DNA from: Candidatus Kerfeldbacteria bacterium
GTDB lineage: Bacteria > Patescibacteriota > Patescibacteriia > SBBC01 > CAIJZX01
Assembly (NCBI GenBank): GCA_903825245.1
Contig: CAIJZX010000037.1
Location: forward strand, 1 to 51,907
DNA length: 51,907 bases
Direction: 5' to 3'
Made by a program: the position numbers and the translations under genes. Every line of letters starts with the position of its first letter. The stretch's first letter is position 1. The notes beneath the pieces are model-generated. The model made no database searches, was not told where the DNA came from, and saw only the letters and a program-made list of their open reading frames with translations. Below are positions 1 to 6,650 of the stretch, piece after piece.

Positions 1-509
1 ACAATCTCGATGCTGACCGTGCGCACACCCCATTGCAGGGCGGCAGTTCGGGTGGGCATCCAGATATCAATACGACTCGAGCCCCACTTCGCGTTCATGC
101 GGTCGGAGACCGTGAACACTTTATCGCCGTAGTAGGCCGGGATTCGGACTTTCGTACCGAAGGCAATGCCGTTCATAGCGATAATACCGTCAGCGACTTT
201 CTCGCCCGAGGCGGTGGTAAATGGATCACCATCGCATTGGTCAACGGTCGAGGAGTAGGCGCTAGCCCGGACCGTCATGGATTTAGCAATGACGATTGGC
301 TTATCGGTAGGAGTCGGGAGTGTTGTCAGGGGGCCGGTGTTTTCTGTCGGTTGGTTTTGGACGATGACTGTGTAGCTATTTCCAGTACTGTCCGACGGAG
401 AAACGATTTGCGCTTGTGCCGTGATCGGAACAAGAATGTTCAGAATCAGGGCGGCGGTCACAACGATGAGGTAGCGACGCAGGCGCTTCAACTGCTTGCG
501 ACTGTACAT
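1..509 (-). CDS. Secreted 3D-domain (RlpA-like barrel) protein, 3' end outside window
   Basis: This reading frame is missing from the ORF track because it runs off the left edge; I translated it from the reverse strand. It starts MYSRKQLKRLRRYLIVVTAA, a basic stretch followed by a hydrophobic signal segment ending near AQAQ, so it should be exported. After a Thr/Pro-rich linker (about residues 40-75) comes a 3D domain. Visible are AYSS, FTTASGEKVADG, IAMN, FGTKVRIP, VSDRM and SRIDIWMP, including the Asp residues in ADG, SDR and RID that typify PF06725-like domains. Such domains act in cell-wall turnover in other bacteria; that role is inferred here. 169 codons are in the window. The ATG at 509 is chosen because it is followed directly by the signal peptide; no good Shine-Dalgarno is seen. 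A consensus promoter lies 126 nt upstream. Confidence 0.85.
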   Translation of the reverse strand, partial: MYSRKQLKRLRRYLIVVTAALILNILVPITAQAQIVSPSDSTGNSYTVIVQNQPTENTGPLTTLPTPTDKPIVIAKSMTVRASAYSSTVDQCDGDPFTTASGEKVADGIIAMNGIAFGTKVRIPAYYGDKVFTVSDRMNAKWGSSRIDIWMPTRTAALQWGVRTVSIEI

Positions 510-634
510 TGGCCGATGGTCAATGGTAAGTCCGTAGAGAACTCTGCTCAGCTCGACAACTACGGTGGGAGACTCCCCGGGCGAGTCAACCGAATACAAT
601 GCACCCTAGAGACACTAGGTGTACCGGGAGTCAC
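510..634 (-). promoter_or_regulatory. Structured 5' leader of the 3D-domain gene
   Basis: About 120 nt separate the promoter from the ATG. On the minus strand the leader holds three hairpin candidates: CACCTAG/CTAGGGTG, GACTC-GCCCGGG-GAGTC and CCGTAG...CTACGG. Leaders of 3D/RlpA-type wall genes in other phyla often carry a c-di-AMP (ydaO) riboswitch, but I cannot match this leader to that consensus. It may be an unrelated structured leader. Confidence 0.4.
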
Positions 635-663
635 AGGTTATCAAAGGGTAACTACTTTGTCAA
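635..663 (-). promoter_or_regulatory. Sigma70-type promoter for the 3D-domain gene
   Basis: On the minus strand TTGACA (658-663) is followed by a 17-nt spacer and TAACCT (635-640). The spacer ends in TG followed by A (TGATAACCT), giving an extended -10 like that of several other small-gene cassettes in the window. Confidence 0.7.
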
Positions 664-778
664 CCCTCTGAGGGTCAGAAAACTCCCAATTTAGGCTAAG
701 ATTAGGGAAATTCAGGAAACTGAAAAAGTCCGATTTTTCGACCATGCGGGAAAAGTACGGACTTGACACGGGGTTTGT

Positions 779-809
779 AAAAACTGCCGTTCATTGTATC
801 GAACGGCAG
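779..809 (-). terminator. Rho-independent terminator of the dedA-pfkB pair
   Basis: Minus-strand stem CTGCCGTTC, 8-nt loop, GAACGGCAG, then TTTTT. It lies 39 nt past the PfkB stop codon. Confidence 0.85.
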
Positions 810-847
810 CAGACTTTGAGAAACCAGCACTTTTTTAGTGAGAAGTT

Positions 848-1759
848 CTACTCGATCGGCCGTTCTTTGAGTGTCGCCTCGATATCTTCGCGGTTTTCTC
901 GTAGCGGCCCCGGGTAGGCGAGCTTTAAACTTGCGGCAGCAGCGGCGAAACGAGCGGCGGCGTGCGGAACATCAGACAATAAATGTTCAGCGACGTAGGC
1001 GGCAATAAACGTATCACCGGCGCCCGTTGGTTCAACGATTTTTTGGGCGGGAAAGGCTGGAACCTCAACCAATTCATTTGTTTCGCGGTGGAATATTGAA
1101 GCGCCTTTACTGCCTTGGGTGACAATCACTTCACTTGGTCCTTGTTCAGCCATAGCCCTAGCAACTGACAAAATTGATTCGCCCCGCTCGAGCGCCGGGG
1201 CAATATCTTCAACCGAAACGAAGACCATATTTAATGATTGCAATGTTTCCGCTTGGTTTGGCCAGGGATACCGCGGTTCAAGTACACCGTCTGGACGTAG
1301 GGTTCGGAAAAACTTTCCGACATCAGCCGCAAGCGATACGCCGAGTGAATGGCTAAGGTAGCGAATGAGATCGAGTGATAATTTTCCCTCAAGATCCGGC
1401 ATGAGCAACACCATGTCGCTGGAAATAATTGCTTGGCGCATATCTTCGGTCAGGTCGCTGACCGAAACGCTGTACGGATCGAGTTTGGTGGTCGCGATGG
1501 CCACATCGCCGTCGTGTGAATTTGTATTGACGGTGCCGGTGGGAATCGGAATGACGTGGGTGGTGACGGCATAACTGTTAAGCTCCTCGAGCAGGTCAAG
1601 ATCTTCTTCCGGCAACCACGTAATGAGTTCAACTTCAATACCGGTTTGTGCAGCTGCGGCGGCCGCAAATAATCCCTTACCCCCGACGATTTCGTGGACT
1701 TCGCCGTTGACTAAACTATTTCGATCGCGGCAGAGATATCCAAAGATAGTAATTTTCAT
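848..1759 (-). CDS. PfkB-family carbohydrate kinase
   Basis: 303 aa, the normal length for ribokinase-fold sugar kinases. Both family signatures are visible: the N-terminal Gly-rich segment GGKGLFAAAAAAQTG (about residues 26-40), which contacts the sugar, and the C-terminal EPTGAGDTFIAAY (about 243-255), containing the GAGD anion hole and catalytic Asp. It should phosphorylate a sugar or nucleoside with ATP in the cytoplasm; the substrate cannot be read from the sequence. The start codon overlaps the stop of the upstream dedA-like gene by one base (TAATG), so the two are translationally coupled in one operon that ends at the 779-809 terminator. Confidence 0.85.
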   Translation of the reverse strand: MKITIFGYLCRDRNSLVNGEVHEIVGGKGLFAAAAAAQTGIEVELITWLPEEDLDLLEELNSYAVTTHVIPIPTGTVNTNSHDGDVAIATTKLDPYSVSVSDLTEDMRQAIISSDMVLLMPDLEGKLSLDLIRYLSHSLGVSLAADVGKFFRTLRPDGVLEPRYPWPNQAETLQSLNMVFVSVEDIAPALERGESILSVARAMAEQGPSEVIVTQGSKGASIFHRETNELVEVPAFPAQKIVEPTGAGDTFIAAYVAEHLLSDVPHAAARFAAAAASLKLAYPGPLRENREDIEATLKERPIE

Positions 1760-2433
1760 TACGGTTTTGGGGAGCGACTAAACATACCGCGAATGGTATC
1801 CATTGTACCTCGTCGTCGTTCCGGCGTTTTCAGCATGGCCATAATGCCTGGCGCAACAGACAACAGGATAATAATGAAAATTATCGGTAACAAATACTTA
1901 TCGATGTTACTGACTTTTTCCCCGAGCCAATATCCAGCGCCGACAACCCCGGCGACCCACACCACGCCGCCGATAATGTTGTAGAGAATAAGCTTGGCGT
2001 AGGACATTTTGCTGATACCGGCCACGACCGGAACAAACGTACGGACGATCGGAATAAAACGAGCGAGGATGATTGTCTTGCCGCCGTGCTTGGTATAAAA
2101 GGCTTCGGCTTTTTCGAGGTTTTCTTTTTTAAAAAAACGTGAATCCGGACGTTGGAATAATTTCCGTCCCCACTTTGCACCGACGCCGTAGCCGACAGAT
2201 ACGCCGATGATGGCCGCGGCTAAAAGGAGAATCATGACCACCCAAATATTGAACAACCCCTGCGCGGCTAGGACGCCGGCGGCGAAGAGCAAGCTATCAC
2301 CTGGCAAAAAGAAGCCGACGAGTAATCCGCATTCGGCGAAAATGATGGCAGTAATGAGAATATAGCCGCCGATTTGGCCGGCGGATTGAATGGTTGAGGT
2401 TGGGTTGATGATGCTGCTAAGAAGAGGGTGCAT
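1759..2433 (-). CDS. DedA-family (SNARE-associated/VTT domain) membrane protein
   Basis: 224 aa with about five hydrophobic segments. The DedA hallmarks are present: the E-containing re-entrant region FAECGLLVGFFLPGDSLLF (about 33-51) and the arginine motif ARFIPIVRTFVPVVAG (about 124-139). DedA proteins are inner-membrane proteins linked to undecaprenyl-phosphate or phospholipid flipping in other bacteria. First gene of a two-gene operon with the PfkB kinase, overlapping its start by 1 nt. It is divergent from the dCMP deaminase gene across a 73-nt gap. Confidence 0.9.
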   Translation of the reverse strand: MHPLLSSIINPTSTIQSAGQIGGYILITAIIFAECGLLVGFFLPGDSLLFAAGVLAAQGLFNIWVVMILLLAAAIIGVSVGYGVGAKWGRKLFQRPDSRFFKKENLEKAEAFYTKHGGKTIILARFIPIVRTFVPVVAGISKMSYAKLILYNIIGGVVWVAGVVGAGYWLGEKVSNIDKYLLPIIFIIILLSVAPGIMAMLKTPERRRGTMDTIRGMFSRSPKP

Positions 2434-2506
2434 AGCGGTTGTGGTAGTTGTGGAACTCGTGATAGACTAGACTGCAGTATAGCATATTCATTGTCTTCAT
2501 CCGCCT

Positions 2507-3058
2507 ATGGCCACAGCGCATAATCACCGACCAACCTGGGATGATTACTTTATGTCGATCGCGCGGATTATCGCCACGCGAAGTACTTGCGATCGGCTGG
2601 AAGCCGGCGCGGTTCTGGTGAAAAATAATCGCATCATTTCCACCGGCTACAACGGTTCACCGCCGGGGTTGCCACATTGTGATGATGTTGGGCATTTACT
2701 GGAAGAAGGGCATTGCGTGCGGACGATCCACGGAGAACACAATGCAATTCTGCAGGCCGCTACAGTTCCCGGAGCTTCAACAGAAGGCTCGACAATGTAC
2801 ACGAAATACACGCCCTGCATTCATTGCGCGAAGTACGTTATTGCGACTGGAGTAAAACGCGTTGTGGTTGGTAAAGTATATCGAAATGCTCAAGCAATGG
2901 AGTATTTGCGTGATGCCGGAATACAAGTTGAATTGTATGAACCAGGGTTGGATTGGAACAACCGCGTGGTGGAAATATTTACTCGGGATATTGAAGATCG
3001 GTACGCTAAAGAAGGCAACGTCCAGCTCGAAGAAAAAACCGCTACGAAGAATCCGTAG
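2507..3058 (+). CDS. dCMP deaminase (ComEB-like, zinc cytidine-deaminase fold)
   Basis: 183 aa. Zinc ligands are visible as HGEHNAI (about residues 75-81, the H-x-E motif with the catalytic Glu) and PCIHC (about 103-107, P-C-x-x-C). The N-terminal WDDYFMSIARIIATRSTCDR and GYNGSPPGLPHC stretches are typical of deoxycytidylate deaminases, which make dUMP for thymidylate synthesis. No Shine-Dalgarno precedes the ATG. The last 17 bases overlap the convergent 88-aa gene, and its 3' end also encodes that gene's terminator on the other strand. Confidence 0.9.
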   Translation: MATAHNHRPTWDDYFMSIARIIATRSTCDRLEAGAVLVKNNRIISTGYNGSPPGLPHCDDVGHLLEEGHCVRTIHGEHNAILQAATVPGASTEGSTMYTKYTPCIHCAKYVIATGVKRVVVGKVYRNAQAMEYLRDAGIQVELYEPGLDWNNRVVEIFTRDIEDRYAKEGNVQLEEKTATKNP

Positions 3059-3062
3059 CGGT
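3032..3062 (-). terminator. Terminator for the 3042-3570 small genes, inside the deaminase coding end
   Basis: Minus-strand stem ACCGCTACG, loop GATTCTT, stem CGTAGCGGT, then TTTTTC. The stop codon of the 88-aa minus gene (TAG) lies inside the second stem arm, so coding and termination signals overlap on both strands. Confidence 0.8.
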
Positions 3063-3308
3063 GTGGCCATGCCAATCTTGGGTACGCACGTTGAACGTTC
3101 CCAGAATGGTGTAGAGGCGATCGCCGATGGCGAGCTTGCCGGTAAATGAGCGGAGGCTGAACTTCTGGCCGAAGGGCGCCGTAACATTCGTCATAGCGAG
3201 TTGTCCGGTACCGCAATCATCTCCTTCGAGATTGACGGTGACAACATCACCGGATTTAATGTCCGCTAGGTCATGCCGGCCTCCCGAGAGTTTCCACTGC
3301 CGAAACAT
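3042..3308 (-). CDS. Small orphan protein (88 aa), overlapping the gene upstream
   Basis: No family recognised. The ORF track starts it at 3398, but I prefer ATG 3308 (MFRQWKLSGG), which has GAGGAG just upstream; the spacing is short. The protein looks beta-rich (SGDVVTVNLEGDDCGTGQL, GKLAIGDRLYTIL). It overlaps the end of the 99-aa gene by 38 nt in another frame and ends inside a terminator stem. The 99-aa and 88-aa products could instead be two parts of one protein joined by a frameshift near CAGAATCGAGGAG. Reality of the gene is supported by the strong upstream promoter, the Shine-Dalgarno and the downstream terminator, all on the minus strand. Confidence 0.55.
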   Translation of the reverse strand: MFRQWKLSGGRHDLADIKSGDVVTVNLEGDDCGTGQLAMTNVTAPFGQKFSLRSFTGKLAIGDRLYTILGTFNVRTQDWHGHTATDSS

Positions 3309-3570
3309 GTGCTCCTCGATTCTGAGGGATGAAGGTAAAAGCCAACGCCCCGTCCTCGTCCAGGATGGTGAGTTGCCACCAGGGAGCGTAGTTTTCATGA
3401 ATAGCTCTGAGCACGAATACGTCGTAACGTCCGCGCTCCAACTTAATGGTGACCGCCTGATGGTTACTGCCGCGTTCGCAGAGTGCCATATCGAGCGTCA
3501 GTTGGAGCATTATGACGACCTTCAGTTTGCTCTTCGGCAGCGTGTCTACTTGGTGTGGTGTGACAGCCAC
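3271..3570 (-). CDS. Small orphan protein (99 aa) with strong Shine-Dalgarno
   Basis: Starts at GTG 3570, with AAGGAGG 5 nt upstream. A TTGACA box lies about 65-70 nt upstream of the start. The product begins MAVTPHQVDT and contains the beta-like run ERGRYDVFVLRAIHENY and WWQLTILDEDGALAFTF. No known domain recognised. It is the first gene of a two-gene overlapping unit. The ending GAHVSAVETLGRPA overlaps the start of the 88-aa gene, so either translational coupling or a frameshifted single gene is possible. Confidence 0.6.
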   Translation of the reverse strand: MAVTPHQVDTLPKSKLKVVIMLQLTLDMALCERGSNHQAVTIKLERGRYDVFVLRAIHENYAPWWQLTILDEDGALAFTFIPQNRGAHVSAVETLGRPA

Positions 3571-3611
3571 GAAGCCTCCTTTGGAATTTTCAAGGAATCG
3601 AAAGCTTCGTA

Positions 3612-3640
3612 GTTGTATACCTTTGCGATTCGGGTGTCAA
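3612..3640 (-). promoter_or_regulatory. Promoter for the 3042-3570 unit
   Basis: Minus strand: TTGACA (3635-3640), 17-nt spacer, TACAAC (3612-3617); TATACA with a 15-nt spacer is an alternative -10. It lies back to back with the tRNA-Gly promoter on plus. Confidence 0.55.
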
Positions 3641-3665
3641 CTTTTTCATAGCAGTAAAAGGAGGC

Positions 3666-3694
3666 TTGAATATCACAAAGAAATACGCTACACT
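3666..3694 (+). promoter_or_regulatory. Promoter of the tRNA-Gly locus
   Basis: TTGAAT (3666-3671), 17-nt spacer, TACACT (3689-3694). Transcription should begin near 3701, just before the first tRNA-Gly-like segment, so that segment is probably a transcribed leader rather than silent debris. Confidence 0.65.
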
Positions 3695-3706
3695 GTGACC
3701 GAACGT

Positions 3707-3793
3707 GCGGGTATCCCCGGCCTTAGCCGGGGCGAGCTCCTATCGGTATTATCTCGTCGTTCGACGGGATAGATGATCAGCTTTCTCCCGCTC
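3707..3793 (+). other. tRNA-Gly 5'-half-like leader with inserted hairpins
   Basis: The segment repeats pieces of the 5' half of the nearby tRNA-Gly in order: GCGGGTATC, TATCGGTATTA and TCAGCTTTC, stopping in the middle of the anticodon loop. Between them are insertions: a strong hairpin CCCCGGC-CTTA-GCCGGGG and a second hairpin TCTCGTC-GTTC-GACGGGATA. It ends TCCCGCTC. It is not a functional tRNA as it stands. The GCGGGTA at its start can pair with TACCCGC at 4079-4085, at the end of the matching 3'-half copy. Confidence 0.65.
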
Positions 3794-3848
3794 ACTACAA
3801 CTAAACATTAACTTGCGGGATCTCGCACGACGAAATCGTGTCCCGCGA

Positions 3849-3919
3849 GCGGGTATCGTATATCGGTATTACCTCAGCTTTCCAAGCTGATGAGAGGAGT
3901 TCGACTCTCCTTACCCGCT
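3849..3919 (+). tRNA. tRNA-Gly(UCC)
   Basis: A full cloverleaf can be drawn: acceptor GCGGGTA/TACCCGC with discriminator T, anticodon arm TCAGC-TTTCCAA-GCTGA (anticodon TCC), T arm AGGAG-TTCGACT-CTCCT. CCA is not encoded. The flanks TCCCGCGA (3841-3848) and TCGCGGGA (3919-3926, including the discriminator) are perfectly complementary and extend the acceptor helix to 15 bp. Confidence 0.93.
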
Positions 3920-3956
3920 CGCGGGACGGAATTTTCAGTAGATATCAAAATGTCGT

Positions 3957-4089
3957 GCGGGACAAGCTGATGAGAGGGTTGAGTCGGCATCCGGAGGATA
4001 GCGACTGAACTGCTTCAGTCGCGGCCGTCGAAACGAGCAGCGCATGTTTCGAAGGAACAGCGATGCCTAGGACTCTCCTTACCCGCTCC
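3957..4089 (+). other. tRNA-Gly 3'-half-like trailer with insertion in the T loop
   Basis: Begins GTGCGGGA, then CAAGCTGATGAGAGG, exactly where the 5'-half copy stopped in the anticodon loop, and ends CTCTCCTTACCCGCTC. It is identical to the 3' half of tRNA-Gly except that the T loop is replaced by RNA element A. The GTGCGGGA can pair with the TCCCGCTCAC that ends the 5'-half copy, so the two halves could be brought together around the intact tRNA. Confidence 0.65.
3978..4073 (+). ncRNA. Conserved structured RNA element, copy A
   Basis: 96 nt beginning GTTGAGTC and ending GGAC. Hairpins: ATCC-GGA-GGAT; the 9-bp GCGACTGAA-CTGC-TTCAGTCGC at 4001-4022; and GTTTC-GAA-GGAAC at 4046-4058 within the longer TCGAAAC...GTTTCGA pairing. 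CGGC and GCCG can close the first two hairpins into a junction. It aligns with copies B and C along its length. Unknown family; whether it is an expressed functional RNA or a small mobile insertion is open. Confidence 0.6.
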
Positions 4090-4109
4090 AAGCGAATTTA
4101 CATTGAAAG

Positions 4110-4137
4110 AAAAACGTCGATCCTGTATTGATCGACG
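4110..4137 (-). terminator. Terminator of the 4154-4447 gene
   Basis: Minus-strand stem CGTCGATC, 7-nt loop, GATCGACG, then TTTTT. It lies 17 nt beyond the stop codon. Confidence 0.8.
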
Positions 4138-4153
4138 GTATTGTGTTTGATGC

Positions 4154-4447
4154 TCATTGAAGATCGGTTTCGAGAACCTCTATACACAACTGAATCGTTG
4201 CCCATACCAAGTTTTTGGCAACTGGATGGGAGGTGTGCCAGTTCGTGATTACTGCGGTCATAAGCCCAGCATCATGACTATGAAGCAGGTTGCTGAGCCT
4301 AGCTTTCTCAATTACTCCAATACACCTAGTAACACCATCGACTCGCAATACATCTGGAATGGGAGTGTTCGGAAGACGCCCTGCTACCGATATAAGTGGA
4401 GCCACTGAAGGCCGAAGCTCTGAAAGCGTTAGTCGGCGAAAGTGCAT
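4154..4447 (-). CDS. Small orphan protein (97 aa)
   Basis: No family recognised. The track uses a TTG two codons upstream; I prefer ATG 4447 (MHFRRLTLSELRPSV), which has GAGGTG 8 nt upstream. The protein is mixed hydrophobic/polar without an obvious signal peptide. It has its own TTGACA promoter, a ~60-nt leader and a hairpin/T-tract terminator, which argues for a real single-gene unit. Its neighbour upstream on the same strand is the NadR-like gene, whose stop overlaps the promoter region. Confidence 0.6.
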   Translation of the reverse strand: MHFRRLTLSELRPSVAPLISVAGRLPNTPIPDVLRVDGVTRCIGVIEKARLSNLLHSHDAGLMTAVITNWHTSHPVAKNLVWATIQLCIEVLETDLQ

Positions 4448-4511
4448 AATCAATCACCTCGTGGTAATTAGCTGATGTGAAAGGACAAAAAACTTTTCTA
4501 TTCGTAGAGAA

Positions 4512-4540
4512 GTCCTAACATGATTATGTCTTTATGTCAA
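4512..4540 (-). promoter_or_regulatory. Promoter for the 97-aa orphan gene
   Basis: Minus strand: TTGACA (4535-4540), 17-nt spacer, TAGGAC (4512-4517). The -10 is weak but spacing is ideal. It sits just past the stop of the NadR-like gene. Confidence 0.55.
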
Positions 4541-4544
4541 TCCA

Positions 4545-4997
4545 CTAGCAAAAATACTCCCACACCATCGGATCGAGGAAGTGCTTATATGCCTCGGGAT
4601 GTTTTCGTATTTCGCTGGCCGAAATCGGGACAATCGTGCGGTCGCGGTCGACTTGAATATGAGCGCACTCGAGAAAGTCGGCGAGTTGATGACCATAGTC
4701 TTCTGAACTGAAGACGGCGTCAATCGTTTTTCTGACCGCATGGTGAACGCCGATGGCCCAGGCGCGTCCGTCTGTTATGTCCCATGACACCAGCATGATG
4801 GCTATGGCGGTTGTTGGGTAGAGTTGGCGTAGCCAGGCGGCGCGTTGCTCCGCAGGGATAGTGTCTGACGGCAAAATACTGACAACCAACGTTACGTGTT
4901 GTGATTGTTTGAGTGCCGTCTCAATTACGAGTTTATGGCCGTGATGCGGCGGCATGAATTTCCCGAGAACGATGCCTTCGGTAAAAGGTGATGGCAT
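4545..4997 (-). CDS. NadR-type nicotinamide-nucleotide adenylyltransferase-like protein
   Basis: 150 aa, a single nucleotidyltransferase domain. The HxGH-type site appears as GKFMPPHHGHKLVIETA (about residues 12-28). The C-terminal half has SSEDYGHQLADFL and VPISASEIRKHPEAYKHF, matching the ISGTxIR-like phosphate-binding motif of NadR (here ISASEIR). NadR enzymes join NMN or a related mononucleotide with ATP to make NAD. The ribosylnicotinamide kinase domain of full NadR is absent. The start follows the stop of the ABC transporter gene by one base, so the two are co-transcribed. Substrate is uncertain; related cytidylyltransferases share the fold. Confidence 0.75.
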   Translation of the reverse strand: MPSPFTEGIVLGKFMPPHHGHKLVIETALKQSQHVTLVVSILPSDTIPAEQRAAWLRQLYPTTAIAIMLVSWDITDGRAWAIGVHHAVRKTIDAVFSSEDYGHQLADFLECAHIQVDRDRTIVPISASEIRKHPEAYKHFLDPMVWEYFC

Positions 4998-4998
4998 A

Positions 4999-6627
4999 TT
5001 ATTCGACCAGGGTCAGCGTGTGACCTTGAACACGATACGTGTGGTCACACAGTTGTCGGATTTGATCGTGGTGCGTAACGATCACAAATGTTTTTTGGTG
5101 GAGGCGAGCGCGAATGCAATCAATTGTTCGAGCGGCGGTGACGATATCCAGGTGAGAAATAGGCTCATCCAGTAAATAGAGATCACGGTCGAGCAGAATG
5201 GCTCGGGCTACATTCAATCGCTGTTTTTGGCCGGCCGATAATTTGACACCCTTTTCACCGACCACGGTATTGAGTCCTTCCGGTAAGGTCTGAACCCATG
5301 GCTCAAGGTCGAGATCGGCCAGCAACTGGTGGATGGTGGAGTCGCCCATGGTTTTTCCCAGTAACAGGTTTTCACGCAATGAGGCGTTGAAAATTTCTAC
5401 CTCTTGACTGACAAAAGCGATACGTTCTTGCCAGCTCACAACATCAAGATTGTCGAACGACTGGCCATCAATGGTTAGTGCACCGGATTGCGGTTCAAGG
5501 AACCCGGCCAGAATATTGAGCAATGTCGATTTACCCTCACCCGAGGTTCCGATGATGGCGAGATGCTCGCCACGTTGCAATAATAACCGAGGAATGGTGA
5601 TTGGCACATGATTGAGGTCGTAGCGAAAAACAACGTCCTGAAGCTCAACCCGGTGCCAGTCCGTTAACGGTATGCCATGTCGCTCAACCGCTTGGTTGAG
5701 GATATCGGTGAGATTATGCAGATAGGCTTGGTAGATCATCAGGCGGCGAATATTTTCGGTTGCTCGATCAATCGTGCCGCGAATAAACAAATAGGCGGAA
5801 ATGAAAATAATTAAGAGTGACACCGGTAGTTGTCCGCGTCCGACGCGTAAGGCAATCGTGCTCAGCGTGCTGATGAAGATCAGGCCGGACAGAAGATGAA
5901 GGAAGAACCAGCGCTTGGCGTGGAATGCTTGTAGTTGGTCGATATTGTCACTGACGGACACGATACGATCAGACATGACTGTTTCCGTGTATGATGCTAG
6001 TCCGAGTTTTCGGACGGTATGCATATTCGTCAAAAAATCGACGAAGCGTTCCATGTAGGCTGCTCGAGCGAGATTATATGTTTTTGCCTTGGGAATTTGG
6101 CCGCGCGACATCCAGGTACCAAAAACAAAGAACGCGATGAAGAGGATGACATTGAGAATTGCCAGTGTCAGTGAAGCCGCGGCGGTAAAGTAGAAGAAGA
6201 GTATGATTTGGGGCAAACTACTCACGGTTGACCAAAACGCATCCATCAAGATTGGCACCACGCCGTCAGACAGACGATTCATCAACGTCAATACTTGGCC
6301 GGAGTGGTGCTTGGTCAACTTATCAATCGGTACCCGTTCATATTCGCGGTAGAGACGGAGTAACGACTCAGTTTCGGTTTTCATGGCCGCTGCCTCACCA
6401 TACTTGCGAATGATCCATTGTAATCCCAGGCCGATAGCGTAAATAGCGATGACCAACCCGATCAGGAACGGATAGTGGTCGGGAGCGTTACTTGGTTTGG
6501 TGAATTCACTAAGCGTAATCGGAATCAAAAAAACACCGATACCATTGAGGAAGGCGATGATGAAGATAAACGTAAACGTACCGCGGTGCTCCCGCATCGT
6601 GCGCCCAATAAATCGTAGAATATCCAT
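4999..6627 (-). CDS. ABC transporter, fused permease and ATPase (exporter type)
   Basis: 542 aa. The N-terminal half holds about six hydrophobic segments (first at about residues 17-36). The C-terminal ATPase has Walker A GTSGEGKST, Q-loop FVSQE, signature LSAGQKQRLNVARA (canonical LSGGQ is LSAGQ here), Walker B LYLLDEP and the H-loop VTHH. This is a half-transporter that should work as a homodimer or with a partner. The substrate is unknown. It lies one base upstream of the NadR-like gene, an odd pairing, and starts about 20 nt past the alkyltransferase-like gene. Confidence 0.88.
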   Translation of the reverse strand: MDILRFIGRTMREHRGTFTFIFIIAFLNGIGVFLIPITLSEFTKPSNAPDHYPFLIGLVIAIYAIGLGLQWIIRKYGEAAAMKTETESLLRLYREYERVPIDKLTKHHSGQVLTLMNRLSDGVVPILMDAFWSTVSSLPQIILFFYFTAAASLTLAILNVILFIAFFVFGTWMSRGQIPKAKTYNLARAAYMERFVDFLTNMHTVRKLGLASYTETVMSDRIVSVSDNIDQLQAFHAKRWFFLHLLSGLIFISTLSTIALRVGRGQLPVSLLIIFISAYLFIRGTIDRATENIRRLMIYQAYLHNLTDILNQAVERHGIPLTDWHRVELQDVVFRYDLNHVPITIPRLLLQRGEHLAIIGTSGEGKSTLLNILAGFLEPQSGALTIDGQSFDNLDVVSWQERIAFVSQEVEIFNASLRENLLLGKTMGDSTIHQLLADLDLEPWVQTLPEGLNTVVGEKGVKLSAGQKQRLNVARAILLDRDLYLLDEPISHLDIVTAARTIDCIRARLHQKTFVIVTHHDQIRQLCDHTYRVQGHTLTLVE

Positions 6628-6650
6628 GCGTTTAGTTTAGCACAGCCGAG

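Noticed and set aside
33-671. 212-aa plus-strand ORF
   Set aside because: It is antisense to the 3D-domain gene, which has a signal peptide, domain motifs and a consensus promoter on the other strand.
3707-3793. A second functional tRNA-Gly
   Set aside because: The copy stops at the anticodon loop and has two inserted hairpins; no cloverleaf with a T arm can be formed from it alone.
3966-4034. Hammerhead ribozyme (CTGATGAG ... CGAAAC) in element A
   Set aside because: CTGATGAG is simply part of tRNA-Gly sequence, copy B lacks it, and no stem II or cleavage-site stem can be drawn.
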